A stretch of DNA of 64,000 bases from Comamonas testosteroni TK102 (lineage in GTDB: Bacteria > Pseudomonadota > Gammaproteobacteria > Burkholderiales > Burkholderiaceae_C): positions 2,976,001-3,040,000 of the forward strand of contig NZ_CP006704.1 in NCBI RefSeq assembly GCF_000739375.1. The letters run 5' to 3'. Shown one piece after another: positions 19,993 through 28,496 of the stretch. Every line of letters begins with the position of its first letter. Position 1 is the stretch's first letter. The translations under genes were made by a program, and so were the position numbers. The notes under the pieces are model-generated. The model did not search any database. It saw only the letters and a program-made list of their open reading frames with translations, and was not told the origin of the DNA.

Positions 19993-21072
19993 CTATAGAT
20001 AGTGCTGCAGATGGCGCAGGGAACGAGTGCTGTCCACACCGATCCTGGCAATCACTTCCGATTCGGGCACGCCGGCGCGCAGCCATTGCACGATGGCTGT
20101 GTTGCGCAGTACCTGCGGCCCCACGCGCTGCAGCGGAAATTTCTGGCTGTCCTCGGGCTGGGCCTGATGGGCGCGCTGGATGATCTGCGAGGCCACATGG
20201 AACAGCATGCGTACCGACAACTCGCCGCCACGGCGCGAGTAGAAGACGATATGGCTGCCGTCAATCACGGACGGCCCGCGCTGTGCGGCGCTGAATCTCC
20301 TCCAGCTTTGCAGCGCCTGGGCCACGGAGTCGGGCAGCTCAAGCAGCCGTTGCTGAGCATTTCTGCCACCTTCTATCTGCAGGTAGCGGGGCAGAGGCGA
20401 TTCTCCGTTCGCAATGCTTTCCGAGCTGCCCACCCAGACCTGATCGGCACTTGAAAGCAGGTTCTTCCATAGCAGGCAGCGCACCTCCTCGGGGGCCAGA
20501 GCCATCTCGTAGAGCAGCAGCACTATGGCACGGTCGCGTGCGTCCTGATAATCGTCTGCGCTGGGAAAATGTCTTGGCAGCGATTGCCAGAGCAGGGGAG
20601 GCAGACAATGGCCCTTGCCGTCCTCGGATGGAGGGCGTTCGGCCGGCTCGATACCCGTTGCAGGGTTGGCGCCGATCCAGCCATGTTCCATCGCATGCTC
20701 ATAGATACGCTCCAGCAGCCGCCAGTAGCGGCGGCGGGTGACCGGACTGATCTTGCGCTCGGGGTGGTGGTGGGCGCGTTGTCCGTCGCGTATCTGCAGG
20801 AAGCTCTGCACATCCAGCTCGCTTGCCTGATGCCAGGACTTTGAAGATCGCGGTCTGCTGGTAGGGCGCTTTTTATCGCCGATAGCAGCGTGTCCGGACA
20901 GATGCATCAACCAGGCCTGCCAGACCTTTTCGTAGTTGCCGTCTGGAGAGGTGTCCAGCGCATCCCAGCTCTTGCTGCCCTCATGCTCGAGCCAGTCGCG
21001 AAACAGCTGGCTACCGGTTGGCAAGGCGGATGGATCTGGAGACTGCTGATCCTGAGTGCTTTCTTCTTGCAT
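19993..21072 (-). CDS. Tyrosine-recombinase-like protein with degenerate active site
   Basis: The 359-residue protein has the layout of a phage integrase: an N-terminal SAM-like domain and a C-terminal catalytic-like domain. The first catalytic Arg (usually GLR) is replaced in LLYEMALAPEEVRCLLW. The HxLR box reads VGPQVLRNTAIVQWL, so the Arg is kept but His is Gln. The C-terminal Tyr survives in LRHLQHYL. It may therefore be inactive as a recombinase, or a divergent class. No attachment site or mobile genes lie next to it. The ATG at 21072 is preceded by an AAGAAAG-like site. Confidence 0.6.
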   Translation of the reverse strand: MQEESTQDQQSPDPSALPTGSQLFRDWLEHEGSKSWDALDTSPDGNYEKVWQAWLMHLSGHAAIGDKKRPTSRPRSSKSWHQASELDVQSFLQIRDGQRAHHHPERKISPVTRRRYWRLLERIYEHAMEHGWIGANPATGIEPAERPPSEDGKGHCLPPLLWQSLPRHFPSADDYQDARDRAIVLLLYEMALAPEEVRCLLWKNLLSSADQVWVGSSESIANGESPLPRYLQIEGGRNAQQRLLELPDSVAQALQSWRRFSAAQRGPSVIDGSHIVFYSRRGGELSVRMLFHVASQIIQRAHQAQPEDSQKFPLQRVGPQVLRNTAIVQWLRAGVPESEVIARIGVDSTRSLRHLQHYL

Positions 21073-21215
21073 AGAATGATTTTAATGTAACTTACATGAT
21101 TAATTTATCACCATCAAAAAACATTCATTCAATTAGTGACAGCCTCCATGTAATCAGAGAAGAGGGCGCTTTCAGTCCAGGCGCCATCCCATTTTCATGA
21201 CAGACCCATCAAACC

Positions 21216-21863
21216 TTAGGGCGCCAGCCGTTCGCGAACCCACTGCTGACCTTCCTGTTGGTAGCTCAGGCGGTCATGAAGCCGGCTCTTGCGCCCCTGC
21301 CAGAATTCCCAGCGCTCGGGCACCAGACGGAAACCGCCCCAATGAGCAGGCCGGGGAGGATTGAGCAAAAACTGCGCGCTGTATTTGGCGGCATTGGCTA
21401 CAAGCACGCTGCGGCCGCTGATGACCTGGCTTTGCGGACTGGCCCAGGCGCCAATCCTGGAGTCAAGCGGGCGGCTGGCAAAGTAGGCATCGCTTTCCTC
21501 GGCGCTGACTTTTTCCACGCGGCCTTCGATGCGCACCACGCGCTCGAGCTCCACCCAGTGAAATTGCAGGGCCGCGAATGGATTGCCTGCCAGTTGCCGG
21601 CCCTTGCGGCTGTCGTAATTGGTGTACCAGACAATGCCGCGTTCGTCATAGCCTTTGATCAGCACGATGCGCGTGCTGGGCCGCAGGTCTTCGCTCACGG
21701 TTGCCACGGTCATGGCGTTGGGCTCGGGTACCTGGGCATTGACAGCCTCCTGCAGCCATTGATCGAACTGCTGCAGGGGATTGGGGTCGGAAGCGGATTC
21801 GCTCAACTCTGCGCGTTCATAGCTTTTGCGCAGATCGGCAATGGATGAAGATAGGCTGCTCAT
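21216..21863 (-). CDS. pdxH: Pyridoxamine 5'-phosphate oxidase
   Basis: About 215 residues from the ATG at 21863. Motifs of PdxH run the whole length: [64 protein letters not shown] and the C-terminal [20 protein letters not shown] with RLHDRL and the final ERLAP. It is an FMN enzyme that makes pyridoxal 5'-phosphate from pyridoxamine or pyridoxine phosphate. It is divergent from the nucleotidyltransferase gene 49 bases away. Confidence 0.95.
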   Translation of the reverse strand: MSSLSSSIADLRKSYERAELSESASDPNPLQQFDQWLQEAVNAQVPEPNAMTVATVSEDLRPSTRIVLIKGYDERGIVWYTNYDSRKGRQLAGNPFAALQFHWVELERVVRIEGRVEKVSAEESDAYFASRPLDSRIGAWASPQSQVISGRSVLVANAAKYSAQFLLNPPRPAHWGGFRLVPERWEFWQGRKSRLHDRLSYQQEGQQWVRERLAP

Positions 21864-21912
21864 GCGCGTATTGTGCCCCGCTGTCAAAGCTGGCGTTATG
21901 CTCGGCGGCAAT

Positions 21913-22512
21913 ATGAATCAAGAAGTGCTGCGCGCTCCCTCAATCGATCCAGGTCAGCCTTGTGTGCTGGTTCTCGCTGCGGGCAGAGGCGATCGATTTC
22001 TCGCATCAGGCGGCACCAGCCACAAGCTTCAAGCCATGCTGGGCCTGCAAACCGTTCTGCAAAACACTCTGGCTGCAGTGCAGGCCTCCGGTCTGCCCTG
22101 GCATCTGGAACGCGGGCCGCATCCTGGCATGGGCGACAGCATTGCAGCAGCCGTCAAGGCCACAGCCGGCGCCAATGGCTGGCTGATCCTGCCTGCAGAT
22201 CTGCCCTTGATTCAAGCCAGCACGCTGCAACAACTGGCTTTGCAGCTGGCACAGCTGGAGAGTCGTGAGCGGCGTGTGATCCAACCTTTTTATCAGGGCC
22301 AGAAGGGCCATCCTGTGGCTTTCAGTCGTGCCGCCGCGCAGGAACTTGTTGAGCTGAGTGGCGATCTGGGCGCAGCCTCCATCGTGCGCAACGCGGCGGA
22401 GAATCAGCGTCTGCAGCGCTGGGACTGCGATGACATAGGCTGCGTGCTTGATGTGGACACCGTGCAGGCCTTGGAAGAGGCGCGCAGGATCTGGCAGCAG
22501 CGCAATTCCTGA
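21913..22512 (+). CDS. MobA/MocA-like nucleotidyltransferase
   Basis: About 199 residues from the ATG at 21913 (another ATG at 21898 is possible). The N-terminal [17 protein letters not shown] is the nucleotide-binding loop, and [11 protein letters not shown] holds the metal-binding Asp. [11 protein letters not shown] and the Leu-Gly-Ala-rich C-terminus match the MobA-like NTP transferase domain of molybdenum-cofactor cytidylyltransferases. No molybdoenzyme genes are adjacent, so the acceptor (molybdopterin or another cofactor) is not certain. Confidence 0.75.
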   Translation: MNQEVLRAPSIDPGQPCVLVLAAGRGDRFLASGGTSHKLQAMLGLQTVLQNTLAAVQASGLPWHLERGPHPGMGDSIAAAVKATAGANGWLILPADLPLIQASTLQQLALQLAQLESRERRVIQPFYQGQKGHPVAFSRAAAQELVELSGDLGAASIVRNAAENQRLQRWDCDDIGCVLDVDTVQALEEARRIWQQRNS

Positions 22513-22655
22513 TTGTCGAAAAGCCCCTGAGGGAAGGTCTGATTCGGTAGCCTTTAAATTTACCGAGCTCGTCTATCAGTCAAGGCCCGGTTCTGGCTGC
22601 CTGGCCTTGTCCTTCCAATGCACGCTCGCCACTCATTTTCCAGGCAATGACAGGC

Positions 22656-23267
22656 TTAGACTCCGCGTTCGATCACGGCACAAGCCAGGCGCGCGCCGGA
22701 ATTACCAGTCGGCTGGGTCGTGTAGTCATCCGGATCGTTGTGCACGATTAGCGATCGACCCAGAATCCCGTTGCTGCCTCTGTCCAGCTTGAGTTCCTTG
22801 CTCACAAAATCGACAACTGCCACACCTTGGGTATCAGCATCCAGGCTAGGCAAATCGCCGGTGTGATGGGCCTTGCTGTCGCCGAATTTGCCATGCGCCT
22901 GCTGTCCCGGGTTGAAGTGGCCACCGGCGCTCAAGCCGTCTCCGCTCGAGCAGTCGCCTTTTTCATGGACGTGAAAGCCGTGCTCGGTATTCGGCGCCAG
23001 CCCTTCCACACGGCCTCTTACTCGCACGCTGCCGTCAGGCTGCGGGAAGAACTGCACCGTGCCCGTTACCTGGCTGCCCTTGGTGGCTTCCAGGCGTGCA
23101 ATCGACTGCACGCCTTTCCCGGGACTTGCCGCTGGAGCTGCTTCAGAAGAAGAGGGCGCTGCCGTGTTGCTGCTCGTTGAGCAGGCTGTCATGGCCAGGC
23201 TTGCAACAATCGTCAGACCTGCCCAGGCAGGGTGCGAAAAGAGGGAGGCAACGCGGTTGGGGGACAT
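22656..23267 (-). CDS. sodC: Superoxide dismutase [Cu-Zn], lipoprotein form
   Basis: The 203-residue protein starts with a lipoprotein signal (SLAMTACS, lipid-modified Cys at residue 29) and a Ser/Ala/Pro linker. The SodC domain follows with GFHVHEKGDCS (Cu ligands and disulfide Cys), SAGGHFNPGQQAHG and FGDSKAHHTGDLPSL (Zn/Cu ligands), and RSLIVHNDPDDY. It removes superoxide in the periplasm. The C-terminal ARLACAVIERG closes the disulfide. Confidence 0.95.
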   Translation of the reverse strand: MSPNRVASLFSHPAWAGLTIVASLAMTACSTSSNTAAPSSSEAAPAASPGKGVQSIARLEATKGSQVTGTVQFFPQPDGSVRVRGRVEGLAPNTEHGFHVHEKGDCSSGDGLSAGGHFNPGQQAHGKFGDSKAHHTGDLPSLDADTQGVAVVDFVSKELKLDRGSNGILGRSLIVHNDPDDYTTQPTGNSGARLACAVIERGV

Positions 23268-23369
23268 GGCAATCTTTCCGAATTCAAAAGGGCATTGTGC
23301 CCCGGATCGTCAGAATTTCAAGTGTTTTTGCCCTGTAGACCAATACAGCAAAGCGCTGTTAGCTATGCT

Positions 23370-23999
23370 TCAAATAGCAGCAAAAGACGGGCAACCGACT
23401 TGTTGGAAATCTGCGTAGGCCAACAGGCGCTTGAGTGCCTTGTCGTCGATACCCAGTCGTTGCAGCTCCTCAAAAGTGGCCTGGGCATAGTCCAGTGTTG
23501 TGCCATATATGCCCTGGGCCTGAGAGAAGATGCGCCGGTATTCATCCGGCGCCAGCTCGCCGGTGTGGTGCGGGCTTTGGCGCGAGAGCGTGAATGCCAG
23601 GGCCTTCACGGCACCATGGGGCGTGCGGCAAGGCAGCCAGCGCGGGTCATAGACGGCATTGGGCATCTCGCGCAACCAGAGCTTGCGCATCACGGTGTCG
23701 CCTTGGTTGCGCGGAATACGGAAGGCCATCCCCTGGCAGCTGCCGCCAGAGAGCATGCCGAACACCAGGCCTGGCACCTGGGGCGTGCCACGATTGATGG
23801 TGCTCCACATTTTGAGAGCACGGTGCCAACCATGGACATGGGCCGAGCGACGTTCGCTGAAGTCGAACTCGGGACGCCAGATCAGGGAGCCATAGCCAAA
23901 AATCCACAAATCCTCGTCACCTCCCCACTGCGCCAGAGCCCGCTCCAGCATCTGGTCAGCATCACGCATGGAATGGTTCAACAAGGGCAGGGCGGACAT
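23370..23999 (-). CDS. ChaC-type glutathione-specific gamma-glutamylcyclotransferase
   Basis: The 209-residue protein has the ChaC signature WIFGYGSLIWRPEFDFSERR, with GLVFGMLSGGSCQGMAFRI and YDPRWLPCRTPHGAVKALAF. It degrades glutathione to 5-oxoproline and Cys-Gly in the cytoplasm. The C-terminal helices (FSQAQGIYGTTLDYAQATFEELQRLGI) are intact. It stands alone next to sodC. Confidence 0.9.
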   Translation of the reverse strand: MSALPLLNHSMRDADQMLERALAQWGGDEDLWIFGYGSLIWRPEFDFSERRSAHVHGWHRALKMWSTINRGTPQVPGLVFGMLSGGSCQGMAFRIPRNQGDTVMRKLWLREMPNAVYDPRWLPCRTPHGAVKALAFTLSRQSPHHTGELAPDEYRRIFSQAQGIYGTTLDYAQATFEELQRLGIDDKALKRLLAYADFQQVGCPSFAAI

Positions 24000-24300
24000 G
24001 GAAACTCCTCAAACCGGATTCAGGACTGAATTGACTTTGATGTATAACGCGCTGGCGCGCCGTCGGTGCACCGGTACATGCGTGAAGGCGTAAAAGCAAC
24101 GCTTACCCGCTGTGAAACGTCCGAGATTTGAATCTTTTTTGCGATTGCAGCCGGAGCCGCCGTTAGGGCGTTTCACGGCAAGCCTCTAGAATGCGTGATT
24201 TTGTCGCTTTGTCGGCCGGACACTTGGAATCTGGCCCCAAAGCGTCATGAATACAGGTTTCGTACTTTCATAATCACCCGCAAATACGGAGATTTCATCC
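24000..24300. other. Intergenic region upstream of the OmpA-domain gene
   Basis: This 300-base gap holds the divergent promoters of ChaC and the OmpA-domain gene. One inverted pair, GTGAAACG (24112-24119) / CGTTTCAC (24169-24176), is separated by 49 bases. A T-rich run lies near 24135. No open frame or RNA gene was recognised. Confidence 0.4.
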
Positions 24301-24825
24301 ATGTCCTTCAACAGCTCTGACGACGATAGCCAACAACGCTTTGCCCTGGGTTTTCTATTTGCCCTGATTGCTCTGGTTGTCTCCACCGTCGTCGGCACCG
24401 TCGTCTACAAGCGCGGTATTTCCCATGCACCCAAGACCGAAGCCGCAGTGTCCGCACCCAGCGCAACCAATGTGCCAGTGGTGGTGATTGAAGAAACCGC
24501 CCGCGTGATCGTGGAAAACGGCGTGGTCAAGTTCTACTTTGTCTCGGGCAAGGCTGAGGTGGCCGCTGGTGCCAATGAAGCGCTGAGCGACGTGGTCAAG
24601 GGCGTGGCCGAAGGCAAGCGCGCCGTGATCTCCGGTTTCCATGATGCAACCGGCAGTGCTGAAATCAATGCCGAGCTGGCCAAGCAACGTGCCCAGGCCG
24701 TGCAGGCCGCCCTGATGGCATTGGGCGTGGCGGAAGACAAGGTCGAGCTGAAGAAGCCAGAGCAGACCCAGGCCGATGGCTCCAACGCCGAAGCTCGCCG
24801 CGTGGAAGTGATTCTGGCCGACTGA
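24301..24825 (+). CDS. OmpA-domain protein anchored in the inner membrane
   Basis: The 174-residue protein has one N-terminal membrane helix (FALGFLFALIALVVSTVVGTVV) and a C-terminal OmpA-like domain (VKFYFVSGKAEVAAGANEAL, then VISGFHDATGSAEINAELAKQRA and RRVEVIL). Such domains bind peptidoglycan non-covalently. The peptidoglycan-contacting pattern GxxDxxG is modified to GFHDATG, with Asp and the later RR of SNAEARRVEV retained. It is a single-gene unit with a strong terminator. Confidence 0.8.
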   Translation: MSFNSSDDDSQQRFALGFLFALIALVVSTVVGTVVYKRGISHAPKTEAAVSAPSATNVPVVVIEETARVIVENGVVKFYFVSGKAEVAAGANEALSDVVKGVAEGKRAVISGFHDATGSAEINAELAKQRAQAVQAALMALGVAEDKVELKKPEQTQADGSNAEARRVEVILAD

Positions 24826-24848
24826 TTCAGCCCGGCACTCTGACCCAG

Positions 24849-24882
24849 AGCCCGATACGGCATCCGCTGTATCGGGCTTTTT
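24849..24882 (+). terminator. Rho-independent terminator after the OmpA-domain gene
   Basis: A perfect 10-bp stem (AGCCCGATAC / GTATCGGGCT) with a 10-nt loop runs directly into TTTTT. Confidence 0.92.
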
Positions 24883-24903
24883 AGCTGTTCGCAACTGGCT
24901 CAA

Positions 24904-25431
24904 TCAGCTGCTTTCAATGAACCCGGCTGCCGGAGGCTGGCCCAGAGCGAGGACTCGTTCAATGCCGCCGGCATCGACCTGACGCATGACAACCGATCTT
25001 CGCGCAAAGCGCATGGAACGGATCTGCCAGCACCCGTTGATGCGTTCGTATTCATCGCTGTATTGGCCGCAGAGATTGACGATGGTGCGTTCCTTGACAT
25101 TGATCTGGCAAAAATCCAGATCCCACAGGCCTTTGGCACTATCAGCACCTGTAAAGCGGATCTCAGGGTTGTGACCGTGATGCATATCCTGAATGAAAGG
25201 GTTGGCAACCGCCAGCCTGGTGAAGGTTGCAACCCATTCTTCGCGATCCGAAAAAGGCGGAAAGCCGTCGGCTTCGATGACTGCGCCATACTTCACAAAG
25301 CACTCACGCATGGCGTTCGGCTGCTTTTGATCGCAGGCCCGCAAGTATCGAGCCTTCAACGTTGTTATCGACTGGATATCTTCAAGATACCGCAAACGCT
25401 GCTGAAGTTGGGCCAGAATCGCATCACTCAT
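24904..25431 (-). CDS. NTF2-like / SnoaL-like domain protein
   Basis: The 175-residue protein begins with the helical stretch LRYLEDIQSITTLKARYLRACD, typical of SnoaL_4 proteins. It continues with FVKYGAVIEADGFPPFSDREE, HHGHNPEIRF and a C-terminal beta sheet (YSDEYERINGCWQIRSMRFARR). The NTF2-like cone fold serves as an enzyme or binding scaffold in many pathways, so no reaction can be named. It appears to be the last intact chromosomal gene before the ICE. Confidence 0.7.
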   Translation of the reverse strand: MSDAILAQLQQRLRYLEDIQSITTLKARYLRACDQKQPNAMRECFVKYGAVIEADGFPPFSDREEWVATFTRLAVANPFIQDMHHGHNPEIRFTGADSAKGLWDLDFCQINVKERTIVNLCGQYSDEYERINGCWQIRSMRFARRSVVMRQVDAGGIERVLALGQPPAAGFIESS

Positions 25432-25527
25432 TGCCTGTCTCCGGATATATGTTTGAGCACGGAGTCTTGAATAGCGGCCAGTGACTGAAAACCCCTGTTT
25501 GGACGATAGGTAGCCCGCTCAGGCATG

Positions 25528-25552
25528 AAAAAAGCGGCAACCAGGTGCCGCT
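25528..25552 (-). terminator. Rho-independent terminator (minus strand), chromosomal side of the ICE
   Basis: On the minus strand the stem AGCGGCA / TGCCGCT with a 6-nt loop runs into TTTTTT. It follows the short open frame at 25587-25667. The T run contains TTTTTCAT (25525-25532 on the plus strand as ATGAAAAA), the 8-bp sequence I recall as the Tn4371-family attachment core. Confidence 0.75.
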
Positions 25553-25586
25553 CGTTCCAGGAATCCAGGAATCTGGAGAAGACAAA

Positions 25587-25667
25587 TCAACGTAGACCGG
25601 TGCCGATACCCAGATCGTCCTTGCGTTGGATCAACTCGATCTTATAGTCGATTGATTTGATTTTCAT
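25587..25667 (-). pseudogene. Short 26-codon open frame abutting the ICE, possibly the end of an interrupted gene
   Basis: ATG AAA ATC begins at 25667 and the frame ends at TGA 25587-25589. It encodes MKIKSIDYKIELIQRKDDL and ends GIGTGLR. It has a normal-looking amino-acid mix and is followed by a good terminator. It is either a small gene or the 3' remainder of a chromosomal gene whose upstream part and promoter were displaced by the ICE. I do not recognise the protein. Confidence 0.35.
25660..25667. other. Candidate attL core of the ICE (7/8 match to TTTTTCAT)
   Basis: The sequence ATTTTCAT lies 150 bases upstream of the integrase start, in an AT-rich stretch and next to a possibly truncated open frame. 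It differs at one base from TTTTTCAT, the attachment core I recall for Tn4371-like ICEs. A perfect copy lies at 25525-25532 inside a terminator and is the alternative. The right end is outside the window, so the choice cannot be settled here. Confidence 0.4.
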
Positions 25668-25817
25668 AGCTTATTTTATCCTTATAAATCAATAACTTAA
25701 TAATGACGTGGCACTTGAAAGATGGCTCGGAAGTGTTCACAGCCGCCACAAAATGGCGGCTGAAAATCGATCAGACCATGCGATGATCCATCTTGTTGAC
25801 ATGATGGAGATTGTGGC

Positions 25818-27044
25818 ATGGCAAAACCTCGACTGAAACCATCCGGGAAGTGGGAAATCGGGCTGCGGCACCCATCGCTCCCGAAGGGGCGCAAATACTT
25901 CGTCTTCGACACCGAGGTCGAGGCCATTGCCTACGCCCAGCAGTGGAAGCTGATGAAGCATGCGGACATCCCGCCGCCGGCAGAGCTGACCACCCCTACG
26001 TCCCCCGGCGACGGCGTGCGCTTGGCACGCATCCTTGGCGAGTGGTCGGACAGCGGTTTCGCGGCGCCTACGCAGCTTCTCACGCTCAAGACGCTGACGC
26101 GCGAAGTTGGGTCGGTGCGATTCTCGGAGGCCAACTACAAGTGGCTGACCGGCTATCTCCGATTCCTGAAGGTGGAAAAGAACTTGTCGCCCACGTCCAT
26201 CAAGCACCGTATTCAGGCTCTGAGCCGGGCCATTGACGAGTACCTGCGTCACAACGTGAGCGTCAGGATCGGCAACCCGGTGAAGCTGCTGCCCAAGGGC
26301 TACTCGACCTATTCCGACGTCGATGCCCAGATGGTGAAAGCCAAGGGTGGCAAGGTAAAGGTGAGCGAGGCACGCGATAGGCGCTTGCTGCCAGGGGAGC
26401 ACGAGAAGATTGTGGCGGTGTTGTCGGGCTATGAGAGGCCGGATCGTGCGCGCGGTCTGGAACTCAAGGGCGGCGACGCGCTGCTGACCTTGTACTTGTT
26501 GATCCTGAACACTGGACTGAGGCTCAGAGAGGCCTACACGTTGACCAGGGGCCAGATTGACATGGAGAACAAGGTGATCCATGTCAAGGAGACAAAGCAG
26601 TGGCGGGGAAAGATTTCCTTTCGGGATGTGCCGATGCGCCCCGAAGTGCATCGGGCGCTTCTCTCTTACTTTGCGAGCCGGCCACCGTTTGAACACGGCA
26701 CGCTGCTCTTCCCGTTCCTCGAAGAGGAAGGAGTGGAGGAAGGAAAAAAGGGCTTGACGCGCGCTGGACAGCGACTGTCATTCCGTTTCAGGATCGCTTT
26801 CGAGTACATGGACATTGTTGGACTCCACGAACACGACCTGAGGCACGAAGCGACCTGCCGGTGGCTGGAGCTGAAAGACGCAGACGGACGCGATATGTTC
26901 CGTCTGGAAGAGTTGAACAAGATCATGGGATGGAAGCCGGGTTCGATGATGGCCCAGCGCTATGCCAGCTTCAGGGGCGTGGACCTTGCACAAAGGCTTT
27001 GGTCGGTACCGGAAGCGGTGGAGGCGTCTGCCGCCGCGGCCTGA
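25818..27044 (+). CDS. int: Tyrosine-type site-specific integrase of the ICE
   Basis: The 408-residue integrase has catalytic residues Arg235 (LNTGLRLREAY), His339-x-x-Arg342 (LHEHDLRHEATCRW) and Tyr382 (AQRYASFRG). The N-terminal part holds an arm-binding-like Gly/Lys-rich start (PRLKPSGKWEIGLRHPSLPK) and a SAM-like core-binding domain. It catalyses integration and excision of the element at attB/attP. The ATG at 25818 follows GGAG in TGATGGAGATTGTGGC. Its 3' end overlaps an antisense HTH gene by 74 bases. Confidence 0.95.
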   Translation: MAKPRLKPSGKWEIGLRHPSLPKGRKYFVFDTEVEAIAYAQQWKLMKHADIPPPAELTTPTSPGDGVRLARILGEWSDSGFAAPTQLLTLKTLTREVGSVRFSEANYKWLTGYLRFLKVEKNLSPTSIKHRIQALSRAIDEYLRHNVSVRIGNPVKLLPKGYSTYSDVDAQMVKAKGGKVKVSEARDRRLLPGEHEKIVAVLSGYERPDRARGLELKGGDALLTLYLLILNTGLRLREAYTLTRGQIDMENKVIHVKETKQWRGKISFRDVPMRPEVHRALLSYFASRPPFEHGTLLFPFLEEEGVEEGKKGLTRAGQRLSFRFRIAFEYMDIVGLHEHDLRHEATCRWLELKDADGRDMFRLEELNKIMGWKPGSMMAQRYASFRGVDLAQRLWSVPEAVEASAAAA

Positions 27045-27315
27045 TCGGTGTGTCCAGGCGTGGGATCGACTTTCTTGCGTTGAGATCTTGGCGCCGATCT
27101 TCTGCCTCTTTCCGGGCGCGGTCGGCAATGTAGGCCAGCAGGTCGGCCTTCACGTAAATCCAGCCGCGACCGAATTTCATTCCCGGGAGTTCGCCGCTAC
27201 GGGTCAGTTCCTCTATTCGCTGCTCGGTGCAGTGCAGAAGTTCAGCGCACTGTTCGGCGTTGATCGTTTCGTCGGTCAAACGCTTGATCAGTAGCCGTTG
27301 ACTGGTGTGGCTCAT
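26971..27315 (-). CDS. Small helix-turn-helix protein antisense to the int 3' end (possible excisionase/regulator)
   Basis: 114 residues from the ATG at 27315, which has GGGAGAA 5 bases upstream. The N-terminal half contains a MerR/excisionase-like HTH (NAEQCAELLHCTEQRIEEL ... GELPGMKFGRGWIYVKADL). The rest is a basic, Pro-rich tail. The last 74 bases lie antisense to the end of int, so transcription of one can interfere with the other. Position and fold suggest a recombination directionality factor or a regulator of int; this is inference. Confidence 0.7.
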   Translation of the reverse strand: MSHTSQRLLIKRLTDETINAEQCAELLHCTEQRIEELTRSGELPGMKFGRGWIYVKADLLAYIADRARKEAEDRRQDLNARKSIPRLDTPIRPRRQTPPPLPVPTKAFVQGPRP

Positions 27316-27646
27316 GGAGTTCTCCCTACATGGCTGCTGCGGCAGAAGTTGCCGAAACGGCATGGAGGAATTTTCCGGAGCTAGCAACGCGGACGAAACC
27401 CGCACAGGCATAGCGAGGCGTAGGTGGGCGTGGCGAGGTATCCATGTGGCTGTCGCCACAGATGCAATTTCTTCAGGAATCAGGATGCTCGGCGCGCAGC
27501 GGACATCCACGCTTGAGGAATGCACTGGCAGAGAGCGCATGGCGCTGCTGTGCGGATGCCCATGCCATTGCGCTGATCGGCTTTGCATGCAAGGACGCCG
27601 GCATCATGTATAAATTGCGGATCACCTATCAATCTGAATCATCGTC
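27316..27646. other. Intergenic region between the HTH gene and HU
   Basis: 331 bases hold the divergent promoters of the HTH gene and the HU-like gene. An AT-rich element just before HU (TATAAATTGC-like near 27609) may be the HU promoter. Open frames here lack protein-like composition. No repeats of note were seen. Confidence 0.4.
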
Positions 27647-27958
27647 ATGAATCGTGCCCAACTCGTTGAAATCCTGGCTGCAAAGAACGATCTATCGAAG
27701 GCTGCCGCCAATGCCGTGCTCGACACGCTGATCGAGACCGTGCAGACCGCCGTGAAGAAGGGTGATTCCGTGCAGTTGGTCGGCTTCGGCACCTTCAAAT
27801 CTGCCAAGCGTGCTGCGCGAATCGGCAAGAACCCTTCCACGGGCGCTGCGCTGAAGATCCCCGCATCGACGGTGCCCAAGTTCGTGGCTGGCGCGAAGTT
27901 CAAGGCTGTGGTGGACCCCAAGGCCGCGAAGCGCAAGGCCGAGAAGGCTGGTAAGTAA
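27647..27958 (+). CDS. HU-family DNA-binding protein
   Basis: The 103-residue protein shows the HU fold: NRAQLVEILAAKNDLSKAAAN, then LIETVQTAVKKGDSVQLVGFGTF and the DNA-clamping arm KRAARIGKNPSTGAALKIPAS. A Lys/Ala-rich C-terminal tail (DPKAAKRKAEKAGK) extends beyond the standard 90 residues, as in some betaproteobacterial HU variants. It bends DNA and may assist ICE recombination or replication, or be a stealth factor for the incoming element. Confidence 0.92.
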   Translation: MNRAQLVEILAAKNDLSKAAANAVLDTLIETVQTAVKKGDSVQLVGFGTFKSAKRAARIGKNPSTGAALKIPASTVPKFVAGAKFKAVVDPKAAKRKAEKAGK

Positions 27959-27973
27959 GCTGTATGCCCGCGC

Positions 27974-27999
27974 GGCGGTTGCCCTTGTGGGCAACCGCC
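27974..27999 (+). terminator. Hairpin after the HU gene
   Basis: A perfect 11-bp stem (GGCGGTTGCCC / GGGCAACCGCC) with loop TTGT lies 15 bases past the stop. There is no T run, so termination is probable but not certain. Confidence 0.6.
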
Positions 28000-28035
28000 A
28001 CCTCGTACCATCTATCGCATCGCACAGGGTGAACG

Positions 28036-28492
28036 ATGACCGCCTTTTCTGAAGCATTTCGTGCCGAGGTCTTGCGCATGGCGCGCAAGGAAATCAAGGC
28101 GGACGTGGGGGGGGCTGCGCAAGACCGTGACCGCCCAGCGCTCCGAGATCGCGGCGCTCAAGCGGGATGTCAAGGCGCTGACCTTGCAGTTGAAGGCTGT
28201 GCTCAAGGCAGTGGCCCGCCAGGATGGCGCTGGCAAAGCCGCGGCGCCCGAGGGCACTGATGCGCCGGCACGTCACGGGCGCCGTTTCAAGTTCGATGCC
28301 CGGGCGCTGGCTGCCAAGCGGGAGCAACTGGGAATCTCCCAGCAGGCCATGGCGGCCCTGCTGGAGGCTTCCATGCTGTCGGTGAGCCGGTGGGAGAGCG
28401 GCAAGGTCACGCCGCGTGCGGCGCAACTGGAACGCATCCAGACCGTGCTGAAGATCGGCAAGCGCGAGGCAAAGGCCAAGCTGCAGGGCTGA
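28036..28492 (+). pseudogene. XRE-type HTH regulator broken by a frameshift at an 8-G run
   Basis: The frame starting at ATG 28036 (MTAFSEAFRAEVLRMARKE) enters GGGGGGGG at 28107-28114. After it, protein-like sequence continues in another frame: LRKTVTAQRSEIAALKRDV, then a C-terminal XRE HTH (REQLGISQQAMAALLEASM ... SVSRWESGKVTPR). Removing one G restores one continuous protein of about 151 residues with a coiled-coil N-terminus and HTH C-terminus. The shift may be a true mutation, a phase-variable tract or a sequencing error in the homopolymer. Confidence 0.75.
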
Positions 28493-28496
28493 TCGC

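Noticed and set aside
24112-24176. Inverted pair GTGAAACG / CGTTTCAC before the OmpA-domain gene
   Set aside because: Only 8 bp with a 49-base gap; expected by chance at this length scale.
25697-25927. 76-codon minus-strand frame across the integrase start
   Set aside because: Antisense shadow of int with no protein features.
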